From Verrucomicrobiia bacterium (lineage in GTDB: Bacteria; Verrucomicrobiota; Verrucomicrobiia; Opitutales; Opitutaceae), in contig WYBX01000041.1 of NCBI GenBank assembly GCA_011525695.1, positions 107,389 to 171,388 on the forward strand: a stretch of 64,000 nt of DNA, written 5' to 3'. Under the pieces are notes generated by a model, which was not told the origin of the DNA, searched no databases, and saw nothing but the letters and a program-made list of their open reading frames with translations. Below are positions 24,169-33,793 of this stretch, piece after piece. Position numbers and translations under genes: made by a program. Numbering within the stretch: the stretch's first letter is position 1; each line of letters starts with the position of its first letter.

Positions 24169-25773
24169 CTATTCGCGCGGGGCTGAACGTTCGATGAACT
24201 GCAGCGCGTAGAGCTTCGCGTCACGCATCACAAATCGCAGTCGAACGGGTCGCCCGACGAGGTCGGAAAACTTCGCGCTGCTCTTCCAGGATGGTACGTG
24301 GCGGAGCGAGTTGCCCCGGATCCGTTCGGACTCCGCCAGGGTGAATCCACGAATCGGAAGGCCATCCTGATCGAGGATCTCGAGGCGGATGAATCCGCCG
24401 CCACCGGTCCGTGCATTGAGTTCGAGGGCCGGGGCCCCAAACGCGACCAGCGGAGTCGTGAATTCGCCTCCCGCGTAGGGCGCGTCGACCGAGGTGAGCC
24501 CGTCCTTGCGCCAGATTGCCCGCGCAACGAAATTGTCCACCGGCGTTTTCAGGTCTCCCGTGAGGTGCGCCGTCGGTATCGTGGCATAATATACAAAGAT
24601 CTGGTCGTCATGGTGCACCATCCCGGCAACATAGATCTGCGCCTCGGCCCCGGAGCCAGGCAGACCCACGGGGATGACGGGTTCCCGCCAGGGGCGCTGC
24701 CAGTCCACGCCATCGCGCGATACCGCGAACTGCACATCGCACCAGTCGGATGCCTCGGGATCGATTTGGTCTCCGAACCATTTCTGGCGCGAGTGCCAGA
24801 CGGTGGGAAAGGCGACGTAGGCATCTGCGCCGTATCGCGAGGCGCACAGCGTGTAGATCTGCAATCCAACCGGATCGCGGCTGTCGGCTTCGAATACCAC
24901 CGGAATCTCATCGTAGAGCTGCCGATAACCCCCGCTCTCCTTCGGCTGGCGGTCCAGCACCGGCCGGTACGGATAGGTTGAGCTGAGTTCGTCCCACTTC
25001 ACGGTTAGGCGAGTGAAAAGGCGGCCGCCCCCCCGCCGGGAGTACCCCCGGGGGTAAATGACCCATCGATCGATGGTCTCGTCCCAGACGACCGAGGTCG
25101 GCGCGCCGACGTAGAAGGGAAGCACCGGCGCCGGATCCCGGCCCCAGCGAACGCCGTCGGGCGAGTGCAGGAGGTACAGATGATCCATGTCCATGCCCAC
25201 CGACGGCGGCCAGCGAGGATCGTTCACGCCGCCGCGCGAAATCATCTTGTAACGACGGCTGTCGGCGTCGAAAGGGTCGAGGAAGACCATGCCCAGAGTC
25301 GACGATGCCACGATATTGTTCTGCTTTGAGCCCTGATACTCGACGACACCGCAGTCTGGCTTGGTCCATGTGACGCCATCCTGCGACACGGCTAGGCAAA
25401 TGAAGCGGTTTCGGTACGTGGCGTCATCATGTGCCTCGTAGTAGAACTTGTAGCCCTCGGCGTCCTGGAGGACGGACGAGTAGACTCCCAGCCGCTGGTG
25501 CTCCCACGGTCGATCCTTTGGAATGAGATTCTCGCGGGGCAACTCCGGCGGATTGAACCGCACGGCCACGTTGGCGGCAGACTCGAGGTAACGCCCATCG
25601 ATGAAGGTGTGCGTGCCCGGGCCCAGCAGCCTGGCTGGCTCCGCCGCGAGGAGGAAAAGAGGTCCCGTGGCGGCTGCCATTGCGAGCCACCGGCGGGAAA
25701 GCCTGGCGGCACTGCCCGGCGAAATCCCTCGTGAGTCCGCGGGCAGGATTCGGACCGGTTGCGCTTGTTTCAT
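24169..25773 (-). CDS. Secreted GH32/43-like propeller protein (family member C)
   Basis: A 534-residue protein. Its signal-like segment is WLAMAAATGPLFLLAAEPA around residues 30-48, so the n-region is long. The opening HTFIDGRYLESAANVAVRFN matches members A and D. Blades include LAVSQDGVTWTKPD and LLHSPDGVRWGRD. The end is LEILDQDGLPIRGFTLAESE then GRPVRLRFVMRDAKLYALQF. Its first nine codons (MKQAQPVRI) resemble those of the DapA-like gene (VRQVLPIRI) because both lie in the duplicated control region. It is divergent from the regulator gene at 25833, its probable controller. An N-terminal RRWLA could mean Tat export. Confidence 0.75.
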   Translation of the reverse strand: MKQAQPVRILPADSRGISPGSAARLSRRWLAMAAATGPLFLLAAEPARLLGPGTHTFIDGRYLESAANVAVRFNPPELPRENLIPKDRPWEHQRLGVYSSVLQDAEGYKFYYEAHDDATYRNRFICLAVSQDGVTWTKPDCGVVEYQGSKQNNIVASSTLGMVFLDPFDADSRRYKMISRGGVNDPRWPPSVGMDMDHLYLLHSPDGVRWGRDPAPVLPFYVGAPTSVVWDETIDRWVIYPRGYSRRGGGRLFTRLTVKWDELSSTYPYRPVLDRQPKESGGYRQLYDEIPVVFEADSRDPVGLQIYTLCASRYGADAYVAFPTVWHSRQKWFGDQIDPEASDWCDVQFAVSRDGVDWQRPWREPVIPVGLPGSGAEAQIYVAGMVHHDDQIFVYYATIPTAHLTGDLKTPVDNFVARAIWRKDGLTSVDAPYAGGEFTTPLVAFGAPALELNARTGGGGFIRLEILDQDGLPIRGFTLAESERIRGNSLRHVPSWKSSAKFSDLVGRPVRLRFVMRDAKLYALQFIERSAPRE

Positions 25774-25844
25774 GGGGCAAGGGATGCCACGCCTTGTGCC
25801 CGACCGCCAAACCTATCCACTGGTAAGCCCGTATGCTCAGCTCC
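25747..25844. promoter_or_regulatory. Duplicated divergent control region, copy 2 (intact locus)
   Basis: The counterpart of 22498-22595. It contains the start codons of propeller gene C (minus, 25773) and of the intact regulator (plus, 25833), which lie 59 bp apart. The candidate operator core GGTAAGCCCGT is at 25822-25832 and abuts the regulator ATG, so binding there would fit autoregulation. CTTGTTTCATGGGGCAAG, with CTTG and CAAG arms, covers the start of gene C. Conservation across coding starts of unrelated proteins points to selection on DNA rather than protein. Confidence 0.65.
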
Positions 25845-26927
25845 CACCCCGCTTTCAACCTCCCCACGCGACTCTCCCTTTCGTCCCAGGCGGCGGACAC
25901 GATCCGCCAGGCGATCGCTGACGGCACCTGGAAGGAATTCCTGCCAAGTGAACGCCGCCTCTGCGAAATGTTTCAGGTCAGCCGGCCCACGATTCGCACG
26001 GCACTTCACCTCCTCGCGAAGGATGGGCTGATCGAAATCCAGCAAGGCCGTCGGAATCGGCTGCTCTCCAATTCCGGACGCCGTACTCGAAACCCCAGTC
26101 GGCTGGTCGTTTTGATCACGTCCCAGCCGATTTCCCATCTGTCGTTCATGACTTACCAGGGAATCAGCGAAATGCGCACCCACCTGGCAGAGCAGGGATT
26201 CACGACGGAGGTTCTGGTGTGTACCGGAAGTGCGCGCGTTCAGCAGCGAAAACTGGAGGAGTTCGTCCGGCAGAATCGCGTCTTCTGCTGCGTGCTGCTG
26301 TCAGTCGGCAAGGAATTGCAGAAATGGTTTCCCGCCCATGCCGTGCCCGCGCTGGTGCTCGGATCATGTCACCCGGAGGTCAAGCTGCCCTCGCTCGATG
26401 TCGACTATCGTTCGGTCTGCCGGCATGCCGTCGGAACCTTGCTCGGCAAGGGACACCGCCGTCTCGCCTTCATCGTGCCGGATTCGGGTGTGGCGGGTGA
26501 CCTGGCGAGCGAGGAGGGTTTCCAGGAGGGAGTACGCCTGCGGCCCGATGCCGACGCGATTCATGCCACCATCGTTCGCCACAACGGAACGGCCCAAGGC
26601 ATCACCCACAAGCTGGATCTCCTGTTCAAGACCACGCCGCCGACCGCCCTGTTGGTCGCCAAGCCGCTGCACGTCTTCAGCGTGCTGGTCTACCTTTTGA
26701 GGCGCGGGCTGACCGTGCCGAGCACCGTATCGTTCATTGCGCGCGACCATGATCATGTATTCGAATCCGTGTTTCCGCCGATCGCGCACTATTCGATGCA
26801 GACCGAGGCCTACGCCCAGCGGCTTTCCCGGCTGATCCTGCAAATGGTGAACCAGGGCAGTCTCCCGGCAGAGCCCAACCTCGTCTTTCCCAAGTACGTT
26901 GCCGGCGGGACAGTGAAACAGCTATAG
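25833..26927 (+). CDS. GntR/LacI hybrid transcriptional regulator
   Basis: A 364-residue regulator with a GntR-type winged helix at residues about 15-85 (ADTIRQAIADGTWKEFLPSE, RRLCEMFQVSRPTIRTALH) joined to a periplasmic-binding-protein-like sensor domain of the LacI type (LVVLITSQPISHLSFMTYQG, HRRLAFIVPDSG, STVSFIARDHDHVFES). It should bind a sugar and control the divergent propeller gene C. A truncated copy of its N-terminus at 22584 sits before propeller gene B. The start codon follows the candidate operator directly. A hairpin just past the stop probably ends transcription. Confidence 0.85.
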   Translation: MLSSHPAFNLPTRLSLSSQAADTIRQAIADGTWKEFLPSERRLCEMFQVSRPTIRTALHLLAKDGLIEIQQGRRNRLLSNSGRRTRNPSRLVVLITSQPISHLSFMTYQGISEMRTHLAEQGFTTEVLVCTGSARVQQRKLEEFVRQNRVFCCVLLSVGKELQKWFPAHAVPALVLGSCHPEVKLPSLDVDYRSVCRHAVGTLLGKGHRRLAFIVPDSGVAGDLASEEGFQEGVRLRPDADAIHATIVRHNGTAQGITHKLDLLFKTTPPTALLVAKPLHVFSVLVYLLRRGLTVPSTVSFIARDHDHVFESVFPPIAHYSMQTEAYAQRLSRLILQMVNQGSLPAEPNLVFPKYVAGGTVKQL

Positions 26928-26930
26928 CCC

Positions 26931-26965
26931 GTTCCTCGTTAGCTCGGCCGGCGAAAACGAGGAAC
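26931..26965 (+). terminator. Hairpin terminator after the GntR/LacI regulator
   Basis: A perfect 10-bp stem GTTCCTCGTT (26931-26940) / AACGAGGAAC (26956-26965) with a 15-base loop starts 3 bp after the regulator stop and is followed by CTTTC, a weak T-run. The remaining sequence to 27277, the upstream region of the TonB receptor gene, shows no convincing gene. Confidence 0.55.
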
Positions 26966-27277
26966 CTTTCGCGAACTGCATTGCGCCGGTCGGAGACGCG
27001 GCGCCACCATGCGGTCGCACATGCCCGGAGCGATTTCGGAATCCCCGGTGTGCTCGGATGCCTGGAGCCGTCTCCGTGCTTCTGAGTTGAGGCCTAGCTG
27101 AGGTCCGCGACCCGGGAGCAAACTGGGCAACAACTCTTACCAGAGTATTAGCCTTTGTTGTCAGCAACGAGAGGCAGAAGCTGCGAGCACAAACCAAGCA
27201 GGTTTGAGTCAACCCCGCAAACACCTCCTCCGATGAGACTCCATCAGTTGCCACATTCGCCCACCCGTACGCCAGAT

Positions 27278-30200
27278 ATGATTGCTCACCACATGAATTC
27301 ACCGCGCATCCCCATCGAGGCGCCAGGTCGGCGTCGCCCACTTGGAACCAACGGACTGCTTACTTTTGCCGGTCGGCAATCGATTGCCGCGCTATTTTCG
27401 GGCATCATGACGCTGGCTGTGCTCATGGCGGGAACCCCGTTGTCCGCACAGTCGGGGGCCACGGGGATCGTGGAGGGGCGGGTCCTGAATACGGTCAACG
27501 GGTCCTATCTTGAGAACGTACGGATCAGCATCGAGGGTTCAGCCCTGGCGACAACCACCGATGCGAATGGCGCCTACCGGCTGGCGGGCGTGCCCGCAGG
27601 TGAAGCGCGGGTTCGGGCTGCCTATGTCGGACTGGAACCGAAGATTGAGGTAGTGGACGTCCGGCCGGGACAAACCACGATGCGTGATATCGGACTCAGC
27701 CAAACGGGAGAAATTCTGGTCATGAGCGAGCTGAGTGTCATCGCAAGTCGCGAGATGAACGCGCAGACGCTGGCGCTGAACGAGCAGCGCAACGCGCCCA
27801 ACATCAAGAATGTCGTGGCATTCGATGAGTACAATTACAACGGCCAGGGCAATGTGGGCGATGTTATCAAGTTCATCCCCGGCATGTCGGTCGTCTATTC
27901 CGGAAATGTGGCTTCCAGCCTCGCGGTCCGGGGAATGCCGGCGTATACGACGAACATGTTGATGGACGGAGCGCCGCTCGGGTCCGGCAAGATCAGTCCC
28001 AGCCGGACCGCCCTGGCCTATGGGGTTCCCATGTCCAATGTTTCACGCGTCGAGGTGAACAAGGTGCCCACGCCCGACATGCCGGCCAGCGGCATGGGCA
28101 GCAGCATCAATATCATCACCAAGAGCGGGTTCGAACGGACGCGGCCACTCTTCACCTATAATGTGTACAGTCTGCTGCGGACAGACCTGCCGGTGACGCT
28201 GGAGGAGGTCGACGTGGGGACGCCATCGGCGCAGGTTTCCACCATCAGGCGGATCATGCCATCGTTTGACATAGCCTATATGCACCCGATCAACAACAAG
28301 CTGGCCATCTCGGTTTCCGCTTCGAACATCCTGAACTACAGCCAGGGTGATGTGGTTTACCCCAGGTGGAACGAGGACAGCCTGATTCAGACCTCGAGTG
28401 GAGTGCGGGCTTCGCCCGGGGTGCAGGCCACCAAGGACGGTCGGGTGGGCGTGGAATGGAAGCTGGACGACAGGAACGAATTCAGCGCCAGCCTCCTCTA
28501 TCGCAGGAGGGGCAGCGCGGACGGAGTGTCCACCATCAGCGCAAATTATGGTGCCGGGGCCACGGGGGATCGAACCTCCACCCAGGGCGCCAGCACCGGA
28601 GTGGGCTCGTTGTCGCAGGCTTTCAGTTGGAACCAATTCGACATGGACACCACGCATGGGGTGTTCAAGTATAGGCATCGCGGCGACCGGTGGAAGATCG
28701 ATGGGCAGCTGAGCAACTCCCGCTCGAGAACCCAATACGGCAGCGAAGGCTACCCGTATTTCTCCGGAGTAAGCGCCTCCATTTCGAATCTCATCATCAA
28801 GGGTTCCGGAATCGGGTACGGTGATGAGAAATACGATCTGGTGCCTTCCGCCTTCACGATCACGGACCGGTCCGGAACCCCCGTGGATGGCAACAATGGC
28901 AACAATTACACCATCACGGGTGCAACCACTGCCAGCATTGAGACCGAGGAGACGAGGAGTGAGGCTAGATTCGATCTCGAGCGCAGTTTTTCCGGGCGCA
29001 TTCCGATCTCCATCAAGTTTGGCGGTTCGCTATTGGTGGATACTTTCGAGATTGCCAACAACGCCAGGACGTTCGCCTTCCGGCCCACAGGGACCGCCGC
29101 CGATCGTCTGGCCGGCAACAATGGCCTGGTGAATCCGGCACTCCACTTGGATCAGGGAACGCTGTTCGGCGGCAGGCCCGTGCAGTGGGTGAGCCCAATC
29201 AAGGTCTATGATCTTTTCATGACCTCTCCGGACTATTTCGTGCTCAACGACCTGACGACCTACCGGAACCGGGTGAACAATTCCAAGGAGCTGACCGAGA
29301 CGATCACCGCCGGATACCTGCGCGGCGATGTGAAACTGCTGGAGAACCGGCTGTGGCTCATCGGCGGCGTGCGGTTCGAAAAAACGTCAGACGACGGCAT
29401 GGGGCCGCTGAGTGATGCGACCGCGAAATACGTCCGGGATGGCTCTGGGAATCTGGTGGTGGATGGGGCGGGCAAACCCGTGCCGATCACCACGGACCCG
29501 TTGCAGGCGGAGAGGCTGGTCCTGCGGGAACGGGAAGCCCGGACCAAGCGCAGCTACGATGACCTTTTCCCGAGCCTGAATGCCACGTACGAAATATCCG
29601 AGCGGCTGCTGGCGCGATTCGGTTTTGCCAGCACCATCGGTCGTCCCGATCTGGGACTGGTCATCCCAGGCATCACGGTCTCGGAACCAGGCACCACCTC
29701 GCAAGGGACCGTCACGGTGGTCAACACGGGGTTGAAGCCATGGACGGCCAACAACTACGATCTCTCGCTGGAATCGTACTTCCTCAAGGGTGGCTTCGGC
29801 ACCATTTCCGTGTTCCAGAAGGACATTAAGGACTTCTTCACCGTGGTGCGCACGGCGGCCACGCCGGAGCTCCTGGCGCTTTACGGAGTGCCGTCGGGCG
29901 AATCCTATCTCAACTATGACATCGTGACCCGGGGCAATGGGGGAGACGCACGCGTCAAGGGATTCGAATTCTCCTACAAGCAGGCCCTCACCTTCCTTCC
30001 CGCTTGGGCCAGCGGCGTGCAGGTGTTTCTCAACTATACGAAGAATTCGCTGAGTGGATCCACCACCGCGGACTTCGCCCAGTTCAACCCGGAGGTGATG
30101 AGCTGGGGCGCCAGTCTGGTCCGGCCCCGTTTCATCCTGAAGTTCACGATGGTCCAGCAGCGTGAGACCCGGCGCTCGGCCACGTCAGTGGTCGGGAGGT

Positions 30201-30421
30201 CCAACTTCCAGGGCGCCATCGACCGCGACACCATCGCCGGCGAGTTCCAGGTTACCAAGCATCTATCCGTGTATGCGCAGATCAACGATCTGCTCGCCGG
30301 CGGGTACAAGGACAAGTTCCTGATTTACGACCCGAACAAGAACGCGCCCGACCATGTCAGGCTGGATCGAATGATCGATCATGGCATCGCGCTGACCGTC
30401 GGTATCAAGGGAGAGTTCTAA
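27278..30421 (+). CDS. TonB-dependent receptor with carboxypeptidase-regulatory-like domain
   Basis: An outer-membrane receptor of about 1047 residues that would import oligosaccharides using TonB energy. After a signal segment (FSGIMTLAVLMAGTPLSAQ) comes a CarboxypepD_reg-like domain (GIVEGRVLNTVNGSYLENV to about residue 150). Then follow the plug (NAPNIKNVVAFDEYNYNGQG, FIPGMSVVYSG, VPTPDMPASGMGSSINIITK) and a beta-barrel ending VGIKGEF. The same layout and several blocks (SPNIKNVVAF, KVPTPDM, NGGDARVKGFEFSYKQ) occur in the receptor at 60533. Starts at 27278 or 27293 are both possible. It probably feeds the adjacent propeller, GH28-like and UroD genes. Confidence 0.9.
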   Translation: MIAHHMNSPRIPIEAPGRRRPLGTNGLLTFAGRQSIAALFSGIMTLAVLMAGTPLSAQSGATGIVEGRVLNTVNGSYLENVRISIEGSALATTTDANGAYRLAGVPAGEARVRAAYVGLEPKIEVVDVRPGQTTMRDIGLSQTGEILVMSELSVIASREMNAQTLALNEQRNAPNIKNVVAFDEYNYNGQGNVGDVIKFIPGMSVVYSGNVASSLAVRGMPAYTTNMLMDGAPLGSGKISPSRTALAYGVPMSNVSRVEVNKVPTPDMPASGMGSSINIITKSGFERTRPLFTYNVYSLLRTDLPVTLEEVDVGTPSAQVSTIRRIMPSFDIAYMHPINNKLAISVSASNILNYSQGDVVYPRWNEDSLIQTSSGVRASPGVQATKDGRVGVEWKLDDRNEFSASLLYRRRGSADGVSTISANYGAGATGDRTSTQGASTGVGSLSQAFSWNQFDMDTTHGVFKYRHRGDRWKIDGQLSNSRSRTQYGSEGYPYFSGVSASISNLIIKGSGIGYGDEKYDLVPSAFTITDRSGTPVDGNNGNNYTITGATTASIETEETRSEARFDLERSFSGRIPISIKFGGSLLVDTFEIANNARTFAFRPTGTAADRLAGNNGLVNPALHLDQGTLFGGRPVQWVSPIKVYDLFMTSPDYFVLNDLTTYRNRVNNSKELTETITAGYLRGDVKLLENRLWLIGGVRFEKTSDDGMGPLSDATAKYVRDGSGNLVVDGAGKPVPITTDPLQAERLVLREREARTKRSYDDLFPSLNATYEISERLLARFGFASTIGRPDLGLVIPGITVSEPGTTSQGTVTVVNTGLKPWTANNYDLSLESYFLKGGFGTISVFQKDIKDFFTVVRTAATPELLALYGVPSGESYLNYDIVTRGNGGDARVKGFEFSYKQALTFLPAWASGVQVFLNYTKNSLSGSTTADFAQFNPEVMSWGASLVRPRFILKFTMVQQRETRRSATSVVGRSNFQGAIDRDTIAGEFQVTKHLSVYAQINDLLAGGYKDKFLIYDPNKNAPDHVRLDRMIDHGIALTVGIKGEF

Positions 30422-30438
30422 AGCTCGGACCTTCGCTC

Positions 30439-32169
30439 GTGGGCAAATTTGTGCCTGTCACCGGGTGCGGTTTTGCCCGCGGGCTTCAGTCTTCCCTGGT
30501 GTCGCCGGCGGGAAAAGTCGGATGCTTCTCCCGTGCCGTGGCACAGGGCGTGGTGGCATTGGCGGCGGCGGGGCTTGCAGGGGCGTCCAACCTGCCTTCC
30601 CCCGGAGCGATCGATGTGGGCTCCCGGCGTGAACTGTTTGTCGACGGAGCCTTGGTGGAGCGGCTGACCGGCGGGGCGAGGTTGCGGCTGCACCACCCGG
30701 TTCCGCGGGAGATTGCCATCGTTCACGACGCACCGTGGGAGGGGAGTGGCAGCGGGTATCACTCGATCTTCCAGGACGGCAGCCTTTACCGGATGTATTA
30801 CAAGGCCTACGACCTACGGCCCACGATCGAGGCGAGCCCGGGAACGGAAGACGGGGCGCGATCTCACCTGCTGTGCGCGTACGCGGAAAGCGATGACGGG
30901 ATCCACTGGCGCAAGCCAGAGCTGGGCCTCCATGAGTTCAACGGCTCGAAGGAGAACAACATCGTCATGATCAGCGGCCGGGTCGGATCGGTCGAAGTCG
31001 ATGCCGCCCACCCGGCCGTCTTCCGGGACGGCAATCCTGCGGCGGAGTCCGACGCCCGTTACAAGGCGATCCTGCGTTCCAGGAATCCACGGGGCCTGCT
31101 GGCCTTCAAATCGTCCGACGGCCTGCGCTGGTTTCCCATGCTGGACCGGCCCATCATCACGGATGGGGCGTTTGATTCGCAGAATCTGGCGTTTTGGGAC
31201 GCGCTGCGAGGAGAGTACCGGGCCTATTGGCGCTATTTCGATGAGGGCACACCGGCGGTGCCGAGTGCCGGCGTGCGTTCGATCCGGACTGCAACTTCGA
31301 AGGACTTCATCCATTGGGAGAACCAGGCGGATCTCGGGTATGAGGACTCTCCCCGGGAACATCTTTATACGAATCAAATCCTGCCGTATTACCGCGCCCC
31401 GCACCTTTTCATCGGGTTTCCCGCCCGCTATCGCGAGCGCGGTCACGAGGACCGGCCGGACACGGTCCACGGTCCCACGAGCGAATCGCCCGAAGGAAAC
31501 CAGGAGCGAATCCGGCAGTGGTCACAATCCCTGCGGGCCTTGCCTGAGCTCGCGGCGCGGGAGACGCGTGCTGCGGCGCGCGAGCGTTACGGAAGCGCGC
31601 TCACGGAGGGGCTCCTGATGGCGAGCCGGGACGGAGTGAGATTCAAGCGCTGGAACGAGGCTTTCCTGCCTCCCGGCATCGAGCGTCCAGGCACCTGGAA
31701 TTACGGGCAGCAGTACATTGCCTGGCATGTGGTCGAGACCTGGTCCGCGCTGGAGGGTGCGCCCAACGAACTCTCGCTCTACGCTACGGAGAGCTACTGG
31801 GGTGACCGAGGCAGTGCGCTGCGGCGCTATACTCTCAGGCTGGATGGATTTGTGTCGGTGGAAGCGCCGATGAGCGGCGGGGAAGTCGTGACCCGGCCAA
31901 TTCGTTTCGGCGGGCAGCAGCTTGCCCTCAACTTTTCGACGTCGGCCGCGGGGAGTGTCCGGGTGGAACTGCAGGATCGTCAGGGCAAGGCGCTGCCTGG
32001 ATTCGCACTCAAGGATTGTGCGCTGATGTTCGGCGATACGATCGAGCGCGAGGTGACCTGGACCGGTGGCGTAGGGCTGGACACGGTGGAGGGACAGGTT
32101 ATCCGGCTGCGCTTTGTGCTCAACGATGCGAACCTATTTGCCTTTCAATTCAAGGATGCCGGGCGGTGA
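30439..32169 (+). CDS. Secreted GH32/43-like propeller protein (family member D)
   Basis: A protein of up to 576 residues starting at a GTG 17 bp after the TonB receptor stop; the exact start is uncertain. A hydrophobic stretch AQGVVALAAAGLAGASN precedes the family opening AIDVGSRRELFVDGALVERL. Blades include CAYAESDDGIHWRKPELG, FKSSDGLRWFP and MASRDGVRFKRW. The end is VELQDRQGKALPGFALKDCA then IRLRFVLNDANLFAFQF. This is the paralog most clearly paired with a receptor, so its product is probably taken up by that receptor. Catalytic residues cannot be placed with confidence. Confidence 0.75.
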   Translation: MGKFVPVTGCGFARGLQSSLVSPAGKVGCFSRAVAQGVVALAAAGLAGASNLPSPGAIDVGSRRELFVDGALVERLTGGARLRLHHPVPREIAIVHDAPWEGSGSGYHSIFQDGSLYRMYYKAYDLRPTIEASPGTEDGARSHLLCAYAESDDGIHWRKPELGLHEFNGSKENNIVMISGRVGSVEVDAAHPAVFRDGNPAAESDARYKAILRSRNPRGLLAFKSSDGLRWFPMLDRPIITDGAFDSQNLAFWDALRGEYRAYWRYFDEGTPAVPSAGVRSIRTATSKDFIHWENQADLGYEDSPREHLYTNQILPYYRAPHLFIGFPARYRERGHEDRPDTVHGPTSESPEGNQERIRQWSQSLRALPELAARETRAAARERYGSALTEGLLMASRDGVRFKRWNEAFLPPGIERPGTWNYGQQYIAWHVVETWSALEGAPNELSLYATESYWGDRGSALRRYTLRLDGFVSVEAPMSGGEVVTRPIRFGGQQLALNFSTSAAGSVRVELQDRQGKALPGFALKDCALMFGDTIEREVTWTGGVGLDTVEGQVIRLRFVLNDANLFAFQFKDAGR

Positions 32170-32275
32170 AGCGGATCCGCCCTCGGGTTCCTCCAAACCA
32201 TGCACCAGGCCGAGGCGGATTGAACCATCGGTTTCTCGTCGTCCCCACCGGGGCTTGGTGCTGGGATCCAGGCGC

Positions 32276-33781
32276 ATGAAGCCATTCCACGCCTGTCTTC
32301 GCGGGATTCGATGCTTTGGACTGACCGGTGTCCTTTGCGCGCTGGTTGTTCGCGCGGAGGTGATTGATATTCGATCGCATGGCGCCGTCGGAGACGGGCG
32401 GACGCCCAACACCGCCGCGATTCAGGCGGCGATCGATGCCGCCAGCCGGGCGGGAGGGGGCGTCGTGGTTGTCCCGCCGGGCGTCTTCCTCACGGGCTCG
32501 ATTGAGTTGCGCTCCCAGGTGACGCTGCGGATCGAGGAGGGCGCGCTGCTGCAGGGGCTGGGGCCGGTGGAAGGGGCGTATCCGGTTCAACCGGTGACGC
32601 CGAGCCCCCGGCTCGAACTCGCGGCGGCCTTCGCAGCGGGTGCCTCCCCGCCGCAGGTTGCCGCACTGATCTTTGCGCGCGGCCAGCGGAACATTGCGGT
32701 GGAGGGCTCCGGCGTCGTTGACGGGAACGGGGCGGCGTTTCCTGTTTCTGGAATCCGACCCAGCATAATTTGTTTCATCCAGTGTGAAAATGTCAGAGTC
32801 GAGGGCGTCACCACGCGATCCAGCGCATTCTGGACGCAGCACTATGTGCAATGCACGCGGGTGCGGATTGATCGGGTCAGGGTGCATTCTCATCTGCCGG
32901 ATCGGAATAACGATGGAATCGATCTGGTCGAGTGCCACCAGGTCCGGCTGACGGATTCGGTCATCATCGCTGACGACGATGCGATCTGCCTCAAGAGCAA
33001 CCTGAGCCCACGCCATGGCACGCGCGACATCCTAGTCGAGAACTGCACGGTTTATGGCCGGAAATCCGCCTTCAAGATTGGCACCGAGAGTTTGGGGCCG
33101 TTCGAGAACATCACTGTGCGTAACCTGACGGCGTACGGCACGCGTGGTGTGAACCTTTACAGCGTCGATGGGGCACAGATCAGAAACGTGCTCATCGAGA
33201 ATGTCGTGATTCGCGACGGCTATGCGGCACTTCTGGTCCACGTCGGCGATCGGCTGCTTTTTGGACGGGATGAGATCTCCGGCCCCAAGGCTCCCGGTGG
33301 GATCAGCAATGTGACCATTCGCAACGTCGATGTGACCATGGCGGCGAAGTCGTTCCGCGAGATTCTTGTCGCTCATGGCGTCACGCTCTTCGGCCCGGTG
33401 CATGATCAGGTCATGCCGGTTGCGGATAACTTTATCAGCGGATTGAAGGATCACCAGGTTTCAAATGTGACTCTGGAAAACATCACCCTGCGGGGATTGC
33501 CGGGGGGAGGAGCGCGGACCGACATCATTGACCGGGTGCCTGAGAACAGCAGCCGTTATCCGCTGCATGGGATGTTTGGGCGGTTGCCGGCCTGGGCCTT
33601 GTATATTCGAAACGCCAACAATGTCTGGATTGACAATCTGGTCGTCGACGCGGTCACGCCCGACGCACGTCCGGCCCTGTTGAGCGACGGCGTCGAAAGG
33701 CTTCGATTGGGCTTCACGGCGAACGCCGGCGGAGAGTTCACCGTGATCGAGCGAAAGAGCTCTCCGCGGCAGGCACCCTGA
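32276..33781 (+). CDS. Exported GH28-like (polygalacturonase-fold) protein with altered active site
   Basis: A 501-residue right-handed beta-helix protein of the GH28/pectate-lyase-like type with a signal peptide (CFGLTGVLCALVVRA). The N-terminus EVIDIRSHGAVGDGRTPNTA, with AIDAASRAGGGVVVVPPG, is typical. Catalytic Asp motifs are present as NNDGIDLVEC and ADDDAICLKS. The usual G-H-G and R-I-K motifs are not seen; the matching positions read GRKSAFKIGTES and RGVNLYS. It starts 107 bp after propeller gene D and precedes a UroD-like gene by 12 bp. Its substrate may be a galacturonan-related glycan, in keeping with the ExuT-type transporter downstream. Confidence 0.8.
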   Translation: MKPFHACLRGIRCFGLTGVLCALVVRAEVIDIRSHGAVGDGRTPNTAAIQAAIDAASRAGGGVVVVPPGVFLTGSIELRSQVTLRIEEGALLQGLGPVEGAYPVQPVTPSPRLELAAAFAAGASPPQVAALIFARGQRNIAVEGSGVVDGNGAAFPVSGIRPSIICFIQCENVRVEGVTTRSSAFWTQHYVQCTRVRIDRVRVHSHLPDRNNDGIDLVECHQVRLTDSVIIADDDAICLKSNLSPRHGTRDILVENCTVYGRKSAFKIGTESLGPFENITVRNLTAYGTRGVNLYSVDGAQIRNVLIENVVIRDGYAALLVHVGDRLLFGRDEISGPKAPGGISNVTIRNVDVTMAAKSFREILVAHGVTLFGPVHDQVMPVADNFISGLKDHQVSNVTLENITLRGLPGGGARTDIIDRVPENSSRYPLHGMFGRLPAWALYIRNANNVWIDNLVVDAVTPDARPALLSDGVERLRLGFTANAGGEFTVIERKSSPRQAP

Positions 33782-33793
33782 AGGGCAGGCGTC

